From an uncultured Prevotellaceae bacterium (GTDB lineage Bacteria; Bacteroidota; Bacteroidia; Bacteroidales; Bacteroidaceae), in NCBI GenBank assembly GCA_900316505.1, contig ONDH01000006.1, forward strand, positions 124,001-188,000: 64,000 bases of DNA, read 5' to 3'. Below, piece after piece: positions 22,916 to 31,524 of this stretch (position 1 is the first letter of the stretch; every line of letters begins with the position of its first letter). The notes under the pieces were generated by a model. The model worked only from the letters and a program-made list of their open reading frames with translations, had not been told where the DNA came from and did no database searches. A program made the translations under genes and the position numbers.

Positions 22916-23938
22916 ATGGAACAGATGGATTGGTCAAGCCTCGGCTTTGGCTATCACAAGACTGATTACAATGTGCGCTGTTACTTCCGTGACGGCAAAT
23001 GGGGCGAAATAGAGGTTTGCTCCGAAGAGACAATTCCACTTCACATGGCTGCCACTTGTCTGCACTATGGACAGGAGGCGTTTGAGGGACTGAAGGCGTA
23101 TCGTTGCCCTGATGGCAAGGTGCGCGTGTTCCGTTCAGATGAGAATGCTGCCCGTCTGCAGAGCACTTGCCGTGGCATTCTGATGCCAGAACTTCCTACA
23201 GAGAAGTTTAACGAGATGGTGGATAAGGTGGTGCGCCTGAATGAGCGTTTCATCCCTCCATACGAGACAGGTGCCACTCTTTACATTCGCCCATTGCTCA
23301 TTGGTACGAGTGCACAGGTGGGTGTTCACCCTTCTCAGGAATATTTGTTCATGATTTTCGTCACTCCTGTAGGTCCTTACTTCAAGGGTGGCTTCTCTTG
23401 CAACGACTACGTGATCATCCGTGAGTATGACCGCTCAGCACCTCTTGGTACAGGTATCTATAAGGTGGGTGGCAACTATGCCGCATCGCTCCGTGCCAAC
23501 AAGATGGCGCATGACCTTGGCTATGCCTGCGAGTTCTATCTCGATGCGAAAGAGAAAAAGTATATGGACGAGTGCGGTGCAGCTAATTTCTTCGGCATCA
23601 AGAACAACACTTATGTAACTCCTAAGTCAACATCTATCCTCCCATCCATCACGAACAAGAGCTTGATGCAGTTGGCAGAGGATTTGGGCTTGAAGGTGGA
23701 ACGCCGTCAGATTCCAGAGGAAGAACTGGCTACTTTTGAAGAAGCTGGTGCTTGTGGTACGGCTGCTGTGATTTCTCCTATCGGCAAGATTGATGACCTC
23801 GAGGAGAAGAAGTCATTCCAAATCTCTAAGGATGGCAAGCCTGGTCCAATCTCAGAAAAGCTTTATAACAAATTGCGTGGCATCCAGTATGGTACTGAAC
23901 CAGACGTACACGGATGGACACGCGTGGTGATTGAATAA
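22916..23938 (+). CDS. ilvE: Branched-chain amino acid aminotransferase
   Basis: A 340-residue class IV PLP-dependent aminotransferase that moves amino groups between glutamate and Leu, Ile or Val. The probable PLP lysine lies in YKVGGNYAAS (about K183). Family segments include EAFEGLKAYRCPDGKVRVFR and TGATLYIRPLLIGT, and GACGTAAVISPIG near the C-terminus. It has its own promoter. A nucleotidyltransferase gene follows 24 bases downstream and is probably read through. Confidence 0.95.
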   Translation: MEQMDWSSLGFGYHKTDYNVRCYFRDGKWGEIEVCSEETIPLHMAATCLHYGQEAFEGLKAYRCPDGKVRVFRSDENAARLQSTCRGILMPELPTEKFNEMVDKVVRLNERFIPPYETGATLYIRPLLIGTSAQVGVHPSQEYLFMIFVTPVGPYFKGGFSCNDYVIIREYDRSAPLGTGIYKVGGNYAASLRANKMAHDLGYACEFYLDAKEKKYMDECGAANFFGIKNNTYVTPKSTSILPSITNKSLMQLAEDLGLKVERRQIPEEELATFEEAGACGTAAVISPIGKIDDLEEKKSFQISKDGKPGPISEKLYNKLRGIQYGTEPDVHGWTRVVIE

Positions 23939-23962
23939 AAAACAGACTAATTAACAAAAACT

Positions 23963-24883
23963 ATGAAACCTACTCTATTTCTCCTTGCTGCGGGAATGGG
24001 CAGCCGCTATGGTGGCTTGAAGCAGTTGGACGGTCTTGGCCCAAACGGTGAGACCATTATGGATTATTCTATCTACGATGCCATCCAGGCAGGATTCGGC
24101 AAGATTGTATGGGTGATTCGTAAGGACTTTGAGGAGCAATTCCGCACTCAGATATTGTCTAAGTATGAGGGTGTTATTCCCTGCGAATTGTGTTTCCAAG
24201 GCATCGATAGCTTGCCAGAGGGCTTTAAGTGTCCAGAAGGTCGCGTGAAGCCTTGGGGTACCAACCACGCTGTGCTGATGGGTAAGGATGTGATTAAGGA
24301 GCCATTCTGTGTCATCAACTGCGACGACTTCTATGGTCGCGATGCCTTTATGTCCATCGGTAAGTATCTCTCCAACCTGCCAGAAGGTGCGAAGAATAAG
24401 TATGCGATGGTGGGTTTCCGTTGCTGCAACACTCTTTCGGAGAATGGCTCTGTGGCTCGTGGCGTGTGCATGTATGACGATAACCGTCATTTGGTGGACG
24501 TTGTGGAGCGTACAGAAATCCTGCGTCAGGCAGACAAGGGTAATGCCATCTGCTACAAGGATGAGCAGGGTGAGTGGATTCCACTGGCAGAGAACGTGCC
24601 TGTGAGCATGAACATGTGGGGCTTCACACCTGACTACTTCGAGTATTCGGAGGCAGAATTCAAGGAATTCCTCAGTGACCCCAAGAACATGGAGAACCTG
24701 AAGGCTGAATTCTTCATTCCACTGATGGTGAACAAGCTCATCAAGAGCGGTACGGCTACGGTGGAGGTGCTCGACACAACATCAGTTTGGTTTGGTGTGA
24801 CGTATGCTGCAGACCGCGAGGCTACAGTGGAACGCATCGCAAAGCTGGTGGCTGATGGAGTGTACCCCAATAAATTGTTTTAA
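23963..24883 (+). CDS. Sugar-phosphate nucleotidyltransferase family protein
   Basis: A 306-residue NTP-transferase (GT-A fold) enzyme that probably links a nucleotide to a sugar phosphate. The nucleotide-binding signature LLAAGMGSRYGGLKQ is at about residues 7-21. VINCDDFYGRDAF (about 113-125) supplies the metal-binding aspartates. It is shorter than GalU/RmlA types and lacks their sugar-specific C-terminus, so the substrate is unclear. A terminator-like hairpin separates it from rmlA. Confidence 0.85.
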   Translation: MKPTLFLLAAGMGSRYGGLKQLDGLGPNGETIMDYSIYDAIQAGFGKIVWVIRKDFEEQFRTQILSKYEGVIPCELCFQGIDSLPEGFKCPEGRVKPWGTNHAVLMGKDVIKEPFCVINCDDFYGRDAFMSIGKYLSNLPEGAKNKYAMVGFRCCNTLSENGSVARGVCMYDDNRHLVDVVERTEILRQADKGNAICYKDEQGEWIPLAENVPVSMNMWGFTPDYFEYSEAEFKEFLSDPKNMENLKAEFFIPLMVNKLIKSGTATVEVLDTTSVWFGVTYAADREATVERIAKLVADGVYPNKLF

Positions 24884-24901
24884 TATAAAATGAAAGAAAA
24901 G

Positions 24902-24936
24902 TAGAGGAGTTACGTGTGGTAGCTTCTCTATTTTTT
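24902..24936 (+). terminator. Hairpin before rmlA
   Basis: TAGAGGAG (24902-24909) pairs with CTTCTCTA (24923-24930) with one wobble, and six T residues follow. It ends the upstream nucleotidyltransferase transcript or attenuates rmlA, whose ATG is 20 bases further on. Confidence 0.75.
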
Positions 24937-24955
24937 GTTAAATTCCCCAATACCC

Positions 24956-25849
24956 ATGAAAGGAATAGTGCTCGCTGGTGGGTCGGGTACAAGACTTTAC
25001 CCCATCACCAAGGGTGTGAGCAAACAGCTCATTCCCATCTTTGACAAACCGATGGTGTATTATCCCATCTCAGTGCTGATGCTGGCTGGCATCAGGGAGA
25101 TACTGATTATCTCCACACCGTTTGATTTGCCTGGCTTCAAGCGTCTGTTAGGCGATGGAAGTGATTACGGAGTGCATTTCGAGTATGCTGAACAGCCTTC
25201 GCCAGATGGTCTTGCTCAAGCCTTCATCATCGGTGAAAAGTTTGTGGGCAATGATGATGTGTGCCTTGTGTTGGGTGACAACATCTTCCATGGACATGGT
25301 TTCTCGAAGATGCTGAGGGAATGTGTGGAGAATGCCAAGATGGGCAAGGCGAGCGTGTTCGGCTATTGGGTGCAAGACCCAGAACGATATGGCGTGGCGG
25401 AGTTTGACAAGGAGGGTAACTGCCTCTCTATTGAGGAGAAACCGAAGGAACCGAAGAGCAACTATGCCGTGGTGGGGCTTTATTTCTATCCGAACAAGGT
25501 GGTGGAAGTGGCAAAGCATATCAAGCCATCGGCACGCGGTGAGTTGGAAATCACGACGGTGAACCAAGAGTTCCTCAATGAGAAGAATCTGAAGGTGCAG
25601 CTGCTGGGACGTGGTTTTGCATGGCTTGATACGGGTACGCATGACTCGCTTGCGGAGGCTTCCACCTTCATTGAGGTGCTGGAGAAAAGAACCGGCTTGA
25701 AGATAGCCTGTCTGGAAGGTATTGCCTACCGCAATGGCTGGATTACAACAGAAAAACTGCGTGATTTGGCTCAGCCAATGCTGAAGAATCAATATGGACA
25801 GTATCTGTTGAAATTGGCTGAAACAAGAGATTTCGGTAGAGTTAACTAA
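24956..25849 (+). CDS. rfbA: Glucose-1-phosphate thymidylyltransferase
   Basis: A 297-residue RmlA/RfbA that makes dTDP-glucose from glucose-1-phosphate and dTTP, the first step to dTDP-rhamnose. The signature [20 protein letters not shown] is near residues 8-27. [12 protein letters not shown] and [14 protein letters not shown] are typical. The ATG at 24956 (MKGIVLAGG) is chosen over an in-frame codon 21 bases upstream because the family begins there. rfbB, rfbC and rfbD are not adjacent. Confidence 0.95.
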   Translation: MKGIVLAGGSGTRLYPITKGVSKQLIPIFDKPMVYYPISVLMLAGIREILIISTPFDLPGFKRLLGDGSDYGVHFEYAEQPSPDGLAQAFIIGEKFVGNDDVCLVLGDNIFHGHGFSKMLRECVENAKMGKASVFGYWVQDPERYGVAEFDKEGNCLSIEEKPKEPKSNYAVVGLYFYPNKVVEVAKHIKPSARGELEITTVNQEFLNEKNLKVQLLGRGFAWLDTGTHDSLAEASTFIEVLEKRTGLKIACLEGIAYRNGWITTEKLRDLAQPMLKNQYGQYLLKLAETRDFGRVN

Positions 25850-25882
25850 ATTAGCGATAATAATTCAATTGGCAATAAAGCA

Positions 25883-26818
25883 ATGAAAGCATTGAAATGG
25901 ACTGCAGGTGCACTGCTTATGTTGATGGCATGCACAGGAAATAAGGGTGCTACGGCAGAAGCAGCTGTTGCTGATGATTCAGCAGCCGTGCAGGTATCGG
26001 ACACGTTGGTGTTTGAGAATGTGGATCTGGTTGATTCACTGGCATACAAAATCAAGGTGGTTGATTATAGTGGTGATGAGGAACCGTATCCTTACACAAT
26101 TGAGACGGTGACGGATTACTACAGATTGTCAACACTCAAGGCTGTGGCTGGTAAACCCAAGGTGGTGGAGTTTATCAATCAATGGCTAACCCTCTCTGCT
26201 GCAGGGGAATATATGGAAGAGCCTGCGACTGCAGAGAATGTGGCGAAGCATTATGCTCAGTTGAAGAAAGAAGGCTATGTCGATGTACGCTCTGCTTTTA
26301 AGAGAGCGAGTGGCGCCTCTTTGGGAGAGAATGCCAGTGAAGATGAAGAGAATGAGGATGGACTGATGGATATGGGCTTTGCATCAGCTAACGAATGGGA
26401 TCACAACGTTTCTATCCATTGGCAGACACCCACATTACTTACTTTGTGGAAATCTGGTTACGACTATTCTGCAGGTGCTGCTCATGGAATGCCATGGGAT
26501 TTTGGCGTGACTTTCGACTTGAAGAACCTGCGTTTGCTCACCTATGATGACATCCTGAAGAAGGAGGGCCGCAAGGCTGTGCTGAAGATGGTGATTGCTG
26601 AGTTGCAGGATGAATATGGCGAGGATGACATGCTGAACGCACCTGAAGACATTGAGCTTCCTGCCAATGACCCTGCATTGGAGGCAGAGGGTGTCCGCTT
26701 CGACTATGGTGCCTATGAGATTGGTCCTTACGCATTAGGTATGCCTGGTGTGGTGATTCCTTACGAGAAGATGAAACCCTATCTGACAGACGAGGTGAAG
26801 GAACTTTTGGGTTTGTAA
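25883..26818 (+). CDS. DUF3298-like lipoprotein
   Basis: A 311-residue lipoprotein with lipobox LMAC (Cys at about residue 17). The body resembles the RsiV/PdaC-like DUF3298 fold, with GYDYSAGAAHGMP, LKNLRLLTYDDIL and FDYGAYEIGPYALGMPGVVIPYEKMKPYL. In that family the domain can bind peptidoglycan or lysozyme, but the role in Bacteroidota is unknown. It lies 33 bases after rmlA and may be in the same transcript. Confidence 0.75.
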   Translation: MKALKWTAGALLMLMACTGNKGATAEAAVADDSAAVQVSDTLVFENVDLVDSLAYKIKVVDYSGDEEPYPYTIETVTDYYRLSTLKAVAGKPKVVEFINQWLTLSAAGEYMEEPATAENVAKHYAQLKKEGYVDVRSAFKRASGASLGENASEDEENEDGLMDMGFASANEWDHNVSIHWQTPTLLTLWKSGYDYSAGAAHGMPWDFGVTFDLKNLRLLTYDDILKKEGRKAVLKMVIAELQDEYGEDDMLNAPEDIELPANDPALEAEGVRFDYGAYEIGPYALGMPGVVIPYEKMKPYLTDEVKELLGL

Positions 26819-26855
26819 TAGAACAATCAAGTATCTACCTAAATCAGAACCGACA

Positions 26856-27137
26856 ATGAAGAAACTCAAGATTAAATGGTTGGTATGGACGGGCAAAGTG
26901 CTATCGTCTATGGTTGCCATGCTGGGTATGTCCTCCTGTTTCTTTCAGCCCAGTATGTATGGCGTGCCTAATCCTAATTGGAATCCTGATTCCACGGCCA
27001 CCGATTCTACGTCGATGGATTCGGCAAAACGAGCTCCTCAAAAGGAATTCAGGGCAATGTATAGTGTACGCCCCGCTATTTATAAACAGAATGTGATTGA
27101 CAAAGAGGGCGTGGACATAGAAGTGATGCAGGATTGA
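26856..27137 (+). CDS. Small lipoprotein paired with a radical SAM enzyme
   Basis: A 93-residue predicted lipoprotein (signal peptide about 1-28, lipobox MSSC at about 25-28) with a Ser/Thr/Asp-rich middle and an acidic C-terminus (EGVDIEVMQD). It ends 4 bases before the radical SAM gene. This layout matches the rSAM/lipoprotein system of Bacteroidota, where a small lipoprotein of unknown function sits beside a SPASM-type radical SAM enzyme. It is short for that family. A modified-substrate role is a hypothesis. Confidence 0.7.
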   Translation: MKKLKIKWLVWTGKVLSSMVAMLGMSSCFFQPSMYGVPNPNWNPDSTATDSTSMDSAKRAPQKEFRAMYSVRPAIYKQNVIDKEGVDIEVMQD

Positions 27138-27141
27138 TGGT

Positions 27142-28215
27142 ATGGCGATTCTCTCTCTGAAACAGAAGGTGGGCTTGGAACTTGACCGCCAAGTACGCAA
27201 GACTCACAAGCAGTTGCATCCTCTTCGTCAGCTTTTCTGGGAATGCACGTTGCGTTGCAATCTGCATTGCAAGCATTGTGGCAGCGACTGCAAGACGGAG
27301 TCGCTGGCTCCTGATATGCCTGCTGCGGATTTCCTCAAGGTGATTGACGAGCAGGTGACGCCTCATGTGGATACGCATGAGACGATGATTATCTTCTCGG
27401 GAGGTGAGCCGTTGGCAAGGAAAGACATCGAGGATATTGGTTTGGAACTGTATAAACGTGAATATCCTTGGGGAATGGTGACCAACGGCATGATGTTCAC
27501 CGAAGAGCGTTTCAAGCGGTTGTGCGCTTCGGGTTTGAGAAGTGTGGCGGTGAGTCTTGACGGCAAGGAGGAAGATCACAACTGGATGCGTGGACATGAG
27601 AGCAGTTTCAAGAATGCCATGCGGGCAATCCGTCTGCTGGCTGGTCAGAAGCAGGTGATTTGGGATGTGGTGACGTGTGTCAATAACCGCAATGTGCAGT
27701 ATTTGCCAGAACTGAAGGAGATGCTGTATGAGGCAGGAGTGCGCCAGTGGCGACTGTTCACCATCTTTCCAGCAGGACGTGCCAAGCAGCATCCTGACTT
27801 GCAGATTTCTGATGAGAAATTCCGTGAATTGATGGAGTTTATTGTGGCATGCCGCAAAGAGGGAAAAGTGCATGCCAGCTATGCTTGCGAAGGATTCGTA
27901 GGCGAATATGAAGGAAAGGTGCGTGACCACCTCTACCGATGTGAGGCGGGATTGAGTGTGGCATCCATTCTGATAGATGGCAGCATTTCAGCTTGCACCA
28001 GCATTCGTGGCAAATACTATCAGGGAAATATTTATAAAGACAACTTCTGGGATGTGTGGGAGAATGGTTTCCAGAACTACCGCAACCGCGATTGGATGAA
28101 GAAGGGTGATTGTGCCACCTGCAAGATGTTCCGCTATTGCGAGGGTGGGGGAATGCACTTGCGTGATGAAGAAGGAAACTTGATGATGTGCCACATGAAG
28201 AGGTTGGGACATTGA
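27142..28215 (+). CDS. Radical SAM/SPASM enzyme of the rSAM/lipoprotein system
   Basis: A 357-residue radical SAM protein. The [4Fe-4S] motif CNLHCKHC (C-x3-C-x2-C) is in ECTLRCNLHCKHCG near residue 40. A glycine-rich SAM motif, FSGGEPL, follows about 50 residues later. A Cys-rich SPASM-like C-terminus (YRCEAG, ISACTSIRG, CATCKMFRYC, MMCHM) would bind auxiliary clusters. It fits the family found next to small lipoproteins in Bacteroidota. The product may modify the adjacent 93-residue lipoprotein, which is inferred from proximity only. Confidence 0.85.
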   Translation: MAILSLKQKVGLELDRQVRKTHKQLHPLRQLFWECTLRCNLHCKHCGSDCKTESLAPDMPAADFLKVIDEQVTPHVDTHETMIIFSGGEPLARKDIEDIGLELYKREYPWGMVTNGMMFTEERFKRLCASGLRSVAVSLDGKEEDHNWMRGHESSFKNAMRAIRLLAGQKQVIWDVVTCVNNRNVQYLPELKEMLYEAGVRQWRLFTIFPAGRAKQHPDLQISDEKFRELMEFIVACRKEGKVHASYACEGFVGEYEGKVRDHLYRCEAGLSVASILIDGSISACTSIRGKYYQGNIYKDNFWDVWENGFQNYRNRDWMKKGDCATCKMFRYCEGGGMHLRDEEGNLMMCHMKRLGH

Positions 28216-28222
28216 AGAAGTG

Positions 28223-28257
28223 AAAAGATAAAAGTTAAACACTAAAAGTATAAGTTA
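28223..28257. repeat. Heptad repeat AAAAGTT-like
   Basis: Seven-base units (AAAAGAT, AAAAGTT, AAACACT, AAAAGTA, TAAGTTA) lead into the left arm of the terminator at 28242. Confidence 0.55.
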
Positions 28258-28324
28258 CCTTGGCAAACAGGAGATCAACATCCCGAATGGCTGGTAACTT
28301 ATACTTTTAGTTTTTAGTTTTTAA
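28242..28324. terminator. Long inverted repeat, bidirectional terminator
   Basis: A perfect 18-bp inverted repeat (28242-28259 with 28293-28310) encloses a 33-base loop and is followed by T-rich heptads (28304-28338). It lies between the radical SAM gene and the convergent lipoprotein gene. The large loop is unusual for a plain terminator. Confidence 0.7.
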
Positions 28325-28338
28325 CTTTTAGTTTTTTA
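28304..28338. repeat. Heptad repeat TTTTTAG x5
   Basis: Five 7-bp units (CTTTTAG, TTTTTAG, TTTTTAA, CTTTTAG, TTTTTTA) run into the end of the leftward lipoprotein gene at 28336. Confidence 0.7.
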
Positions 28339-29019
28339 TTTTTCTGCGAAGCGATTGCCAATCTTGGTCACGCGTCCACCTTGTGCAGGCTTCTCAACAG
28401 ATGCCTTGTTGGTGTCTTCTGCCTTACGAGTCTTGGCATAGCCATAATCGTAGTAAACGCCGTTGTAGTAGTAGCCGCCATCCCAGCCCCACTCGATGTA
28501 GGTGTAGTGGTTGGTTCTGTACAGATAGTCGTAATCGTACCAGCTGTAGTAGTCAGCTATCTTGACGAGGTCGAAGTATGAGTCGGTGTTGCCGAAATAG
28601 CCTGTGAAGTGGTTGTTGTTCAGACGATAGTCGCGAATGGTTGTGTTGTACTCTGGATAACCAGGATAAGTCAAGTTGATGCGACCATTGACGACGCTCC
28701 AATTGAAACGGTAGCTGAGGCGACTGTAAGGGCTGACATTGCCATTGGCATTTGGTACGTTGCTGTACCAGTCAACTTGGTAACCATAACCATGCGTGGC
28801 ATAGTCGTAGTCGGGATAGAAGATGAGGTCGGTGTCGTAGGAGTCGAACTCGTCGTAGAATCCGTCGGGGTAGGTGTAGCCGTAGTACATGCCGAAATCA
28901 CCCTGCCACTGTCCGGAGAGCACCATAGCCTCTTCTGTGTCGTCATTTGAGCACGAAGTGAACATCATGCAGAGTCCTGCTACAGCAATGATGCTGAAAA
29001 GAGATAATGCCTTTTTCAT
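28336..29019 (-). CDS. Tyr-rich lipoprotein, tandem paralogue A
   Basis: A 227-residue lipoprotein (lipobox FTSC, Cys at about residue 23) of unknown function. The mature part begins with a lipocalin-like LSGQWQGDFG and is very rich in Tyr, Asp and Gly, with a motif FNWSVVNGRINLTYPGYPEYNTTIRDY. It is clearly related to the next gene upstream (29082-29762), with the same YPGYPEYN, FTGY.GNT and YGYAKTR blocks. A duplication is therefore likely. The two are 62 bases apart and probably co-transcribed. Confidence 0.8.
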   Translation of the reverse strand: MKKALSLFSIIAVAGLCMMFTSCSNDDTEEAMVLSGQWQGDFGMYYGYTYPDGFYDEFDSYDTDLIFYPDYDYATHGYGYQVDWYSNVPNANGNVSPYSRLSYRFNWSVVNGRINLTYPGYPEYNTTIRDYRLNNNHFTGYFGNTDSYFDLVKIADYYSWYDYDYLYRTNHYTYIEWGWDGGYYYNGVYYDYGYAKTRKAEDTNKASVEKPAQGGRVTKIGNRFAEK

Positions 29020-29081
29020 ATTTGTCTTGTTTTTAATGGTGAATATTCATTGATGGGTTCTCATTCTAAGTTGCATTGTGG

Positions 29082-29762
29082 TCATTGCTCCTGCTCTGCA
29101 AATCGGTTGAAGATGCGGATGGGGCAGTTTTCGCCAGCAGGTTGCACTTTCGTGCCGTCAGGCATTGTGATGGGGCTTGCTGCGGGTGCATCGGTGCTTC
29201 GTGTCTTGGCATAGCCGTACCCGTAGTAGTCATCGTAGTAGATGGGTGTTGTGCTGTCCCATGCCCAAAGCAATACTGCCGTAGTGCCGGCGACGGTGCT
29301 TGCGGTGTAGAATCCTGCATAGTCATACCACTTGTAGTCTTTCTCCACATTGTAGAGGTCGAAGGGGGTGTTGCCGATGTAACCCGTGAAGTGCTTCTTC
29401 TTCATCACATAATCGCGGATGCGGCAGTTGTATTCCGGGTAGCCGGGATAGTTGATGGTGATGGTTTGATGGTCGATGCTCCAATTGAAGTATAAACCGA
29501 TTTTCTCGAAAGGTCCATCCTGATAGTAGTCCTCTTGATAGCCATAGCCCTGTGTCTCAAAAATCTTGTCTGAGTGAAACTCGATGACTGTGTAATCTGA
29601 GTTGTGCTGGATGCCTTCACGGTCAACGTATGACATGCCCCAGCTGCCGCGCCAAGTGCCTGAGAGACGGTTGGACAGTTTCTCGTCCTTGCTGCATGAG
29701 GTGCATACCATGCAGAGGCACATGATGGCGATGATGCTCAAGAAACAATTTTTCTTATTCAT
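29082..29762 (-). CDS. Tyr-rich lipoprotein, tandem paralogue B
   Basis: A 226-residue lipoprotein (lipobox CTSC) and paralogue of the downstream gene. It shares LSGTWRGSWG, YPGYPEYNCRIRDY, KKHFTGYIGNT and DYYGYGYAKTR. The ATG at 29762 (MNKKNCFLSIIAIM) starts the signal peptide; an upstream in-frame start would precede the promoter logic. The repeated strand pattern suggests a small beta-barrel, but no function is known to me. Confidence 0.8.
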   Translation of the reverse strand: MNKKNCFLSIIAIMCLCMVCTSCSKDEKLSNRLSGTWRGSWGMSYVDREGIQHNSDYTVIEFHSDKIFETQGYGYQEDYYQDGPFEKIGLYFNWSIDHQTITINYPGYPEYNCRIRDYVMKKKHFTGYIGNTPFDLYNVEKDYKWYDYAGFYTASTVAGTTAVLLWAWDSTTPIYYDDYYGYGYAKTRSTDAPAASPITMPDGTKVQPAGENCPIRIFNRFAEQEQ

Positions 29763-29799
29763 ATATGACGATTTGTGGTAGTTGTTATTGTTGTGAAGG

Positions 29800-29807
29800 C
29801 AAAGGTA
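29800..29807 (-). promoter_or_regulatory. -7 element for the tandem lipoproteins
   Basis: On the minus strand this reads TACCTTTG, 37 bases upstream of the ATG at 29762. Confidence 0.7.
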
Positions 29808-29860
29808 CGACATTCTTTTGGAATAATGATAGGGAAACAACTAATATTTGTAGGGAAACC

Positions 29861-29891
29861 TTTGTGCAGTTGGGTGATTTGCCTATCTTTG
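29861..29891 (+). promoter_or_regulatory. Strong rightward promoter
   Basis: TTTG (29861-29864), 19-base spacer, TATCTTTG (29884-29891). This matches the full Bacteroidota consensus. The next coding start is about 320 bases away, so it either has a long 5' leader or makes a small RNA ending near 30058. Confidence 0.8.
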
Positions 29892-29897
29892 CAACTT

Positions 29898-30058
29898 CGG
29901 GAAAGGAAGAAGGGCGAGGCTCTTATATTCATAACCTCGAATTGGCCTCTTCCAACACCTCAAAATCGACATCGTCGACATCGGTTTGCCGACATCGTCG
30001 ACATCGGTTAACCGACGTCGACGACATCGACAAAGAGGTTGTGGAAGCACCCTTTTTG
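29898..30058 (+). ncRNA. Candidate small RNA or structured leader
   Basis: It begins just after the promoter at 29884 and ends at a CCC-TTTTT run. The region contains a 20-base direct repeat (29967-29986 and 29990-30009). A long imperfect hairpin has outer arms 29949-29961 and 30035-30047 (11 of 13 paired) and inner arms pairing 16 of 19 positions. No convincing protein is encoded on either strand. It may be a small RNA with its own terminator, or the leader of the DUF4252/sigma operon. Confidence 0.4.
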
Positions 30059-30213
30059 TGGCTTTGAAAGAAAGGAACAGATAGATGCTCCGTTTCCTCT
30101 TTTTTCATAGCTTTTATAAATAATGTGGCATAATGTTGTAACAAACTTCTCCAAAGTCTCGTTTGTACAGATAGAAGGGCTCTTGAAACGAAGTATTAAC
30201 AACTATAATAAAT

Positions 30214-31011
30214 ATGAATATGAAAAGAACAATCTTATCTGTCGTATTGATACTCTGTGCTTGTTGCATGTTCGGACAAAACGACGACTTTGCAAAGTTG
30301 GCTGAAATCAAGGGAGTGAAGAGACTCCATTTTGATAAGGAACTGTTTGACAAAGGAATGGGTGTGGACCTAGGAAGCTTCCAGATGGATGTAGGAGCAG
30401 GAGATGTTGACATGAATTTTGGTGAAATGATGCCTGGCAAGGTGGAGGATTTGCAGATATTCAGTTGTGAGAAAAAGAAGGCATCTGCCCAATTGAAAAA
30501 GGAGGTTCGGAAACTTTTGAAGGACAACAAGTATCAGACATTGATGAATGTGAAGGACGATGGGGATGATGGTGCTTTCGTGAACATGTACATGTGTCAA
30601 GTGGACGAGAAGACACAAATTGTCATCTTGGGAGAAGACGAGGAAGGAATCAAGTTGATTGTTCTCATGGGTAAGTTTGACTTGTCAGAACTGGTAGCTA
30701 AGGCGATGAATGACGAGGAGGAAGCCCAGAAGATGTCGCTCTCTGTGAAGACGCATAATTGGGAGGATGATGACGAGGACGAGAAGGAACCCCGCAAGTA
30801 CAGGGATTGCCTGATTGTGATTGATGGAAAGATTTATCCCGACCTCCACACGCAGGATGAGGCTGTACGGTATATGTTCGACCACAATATGGATTGGAGT
30901 GGAAGTCCCAAAGACATGAATGTGCTGGAGGGAAAAGATGTGAAGAAGAAGTACCCAAGTTCAAAAAAGAAAATGGCATTTGAATATACAACATCTAAAG
31001 GTCAAAAATAA
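30214..31011 (+). CDS. DUF4252-type secreted protein 1
   Basis: A 265-residue protein with a signal peptide (KRTILSVVLILCACCMFGQ). Its N-terminal half resembles DUF4252 (FAKLAEIKGVKRLHFDKELF, then VEDLQIFSCEKK and LMGKFDLSELVAKAMN). The C-terminal half is a separate region with DCLIVIDGKIYPDLHTQDEAVRYM that recurs in the gene at 31525. A start six bases later (30220) is equally possible. It is the first gene of a six-gene unit with a sigma factor. Function unknown. Confidence 0.75.
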   Translation: MNMKRTILSVVLILCACCMFGQNDDFAKLAEIKGVKRLHFDKELFDKGMGVDLGSFQMDVGAGDVDMNFGEMMPGKVEDLQIFSCEKKKASAQLKKEVRKLLKDNKYQTLMNVKDDGDDGAFVNMYMCQVDEKTQIVILGEDEEGIKLIVLMGKFDLSELVAKAMNDEEEAQKMSLSVKTHNWEDDDEDEKEPRKYRDCLIVIDGKIYPDLHTQDEAVRYMFDHNMDWSGSPKDMNVLEGKDVKKKYPSSKKKMAFEYTTSKGQK

Positions 31012-31012
31012 T

Positions 31013-31510
31013 ATGAAGAAGTTATTATTATCAATGGCAATGGCACTCATGGTGAGTGTCGCCTTCGCACAAAGTAATGCATTTGCAAAGTTGGCTGACA
31101 TCAAAGGTGTGGAACATGTCGTCATTAACAAAACCATGCTGAACTTGGCTGCCAAGAGTGGAGGTGATTTCGATTTTGGTGACGGTCTCGCCCTTGAGGG
31201 AATGTCAGGCGACATGCTCAAGAAATTGGAGAACATCAGTATGTATAATTGCGAAGAAGAGGATGGAGTTGAGGCAATGAGCAAGCAGGTGGCAAGCATC
31301 CTGAATGGTCGTGGCTGGGAACCTCTCGTTGTTGGAACAGACGAGGATGGCGAGAAAATGAAAATCAGCCAGTTCAAGAAGGGGAAGAAATCCACCATCG
31401 CTATCTTTCATGAAGAAGAAGGTGAATCTTCGCTGATTGTCCTCGAAGGCAAGATGGACTTCAAGAAGATGATTGAAAAACAGGTTGAAATATCCGTAAA
31501 CGAAAAATAA
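31013..31510 (+). CDS. DUF4252-type secreted protein 2
   Basis: A 165-residue exported protein (signal MKKLLLSMAMALMVSVAFAQ) with the DUF4252 pattern: FAKLADIKGVEHVVINKTML, LKKLENISMYNCEEE and a closing LIVLEGKMDFKKMIEK. It starts one base after the previous stop. It is a paralogue of the first gene and of the one at 33550. The family is typically encoded near ECF sigma factors in Bacteroidota. Confidence 0.8.
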   Translation: MKKLLLSMAMALMVSVAFAQSNAFAKLADIKGVEHVVINKTMLNLAAKSGGDFDFGDGLALEGMSGDMLKKLENISMYNCEEEDGVEAMSKQVASILNGRGWEPLVVGTDEDGEKMKISQFKKGKKSTIAIFHEEEGESSLIVLEGKMDFKKMIEKQVEISVNEK

Positions 31511-31524
31511 AATACGCAGAACCT

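Larger units (their letters stand above)
29763..30213. other. Divergent regulatory region before the sigma operon
   Basis: This 451-base gap holds two divergent promoters (29800 and 29861-29891) and the large repeat-based hairpin (29949-30058). A plain AT-rich stretch follows to the first DUF4252 start. Confidence 0.6.

Noticed and set aside
29765-30144. Short open frames over the hairpin region before the sigma operon
   Set aside because: Their protein sequences consist largely of translated repeat (CRHRRHRLTDVDD) and they differ by strand and frame. No family resemblance.
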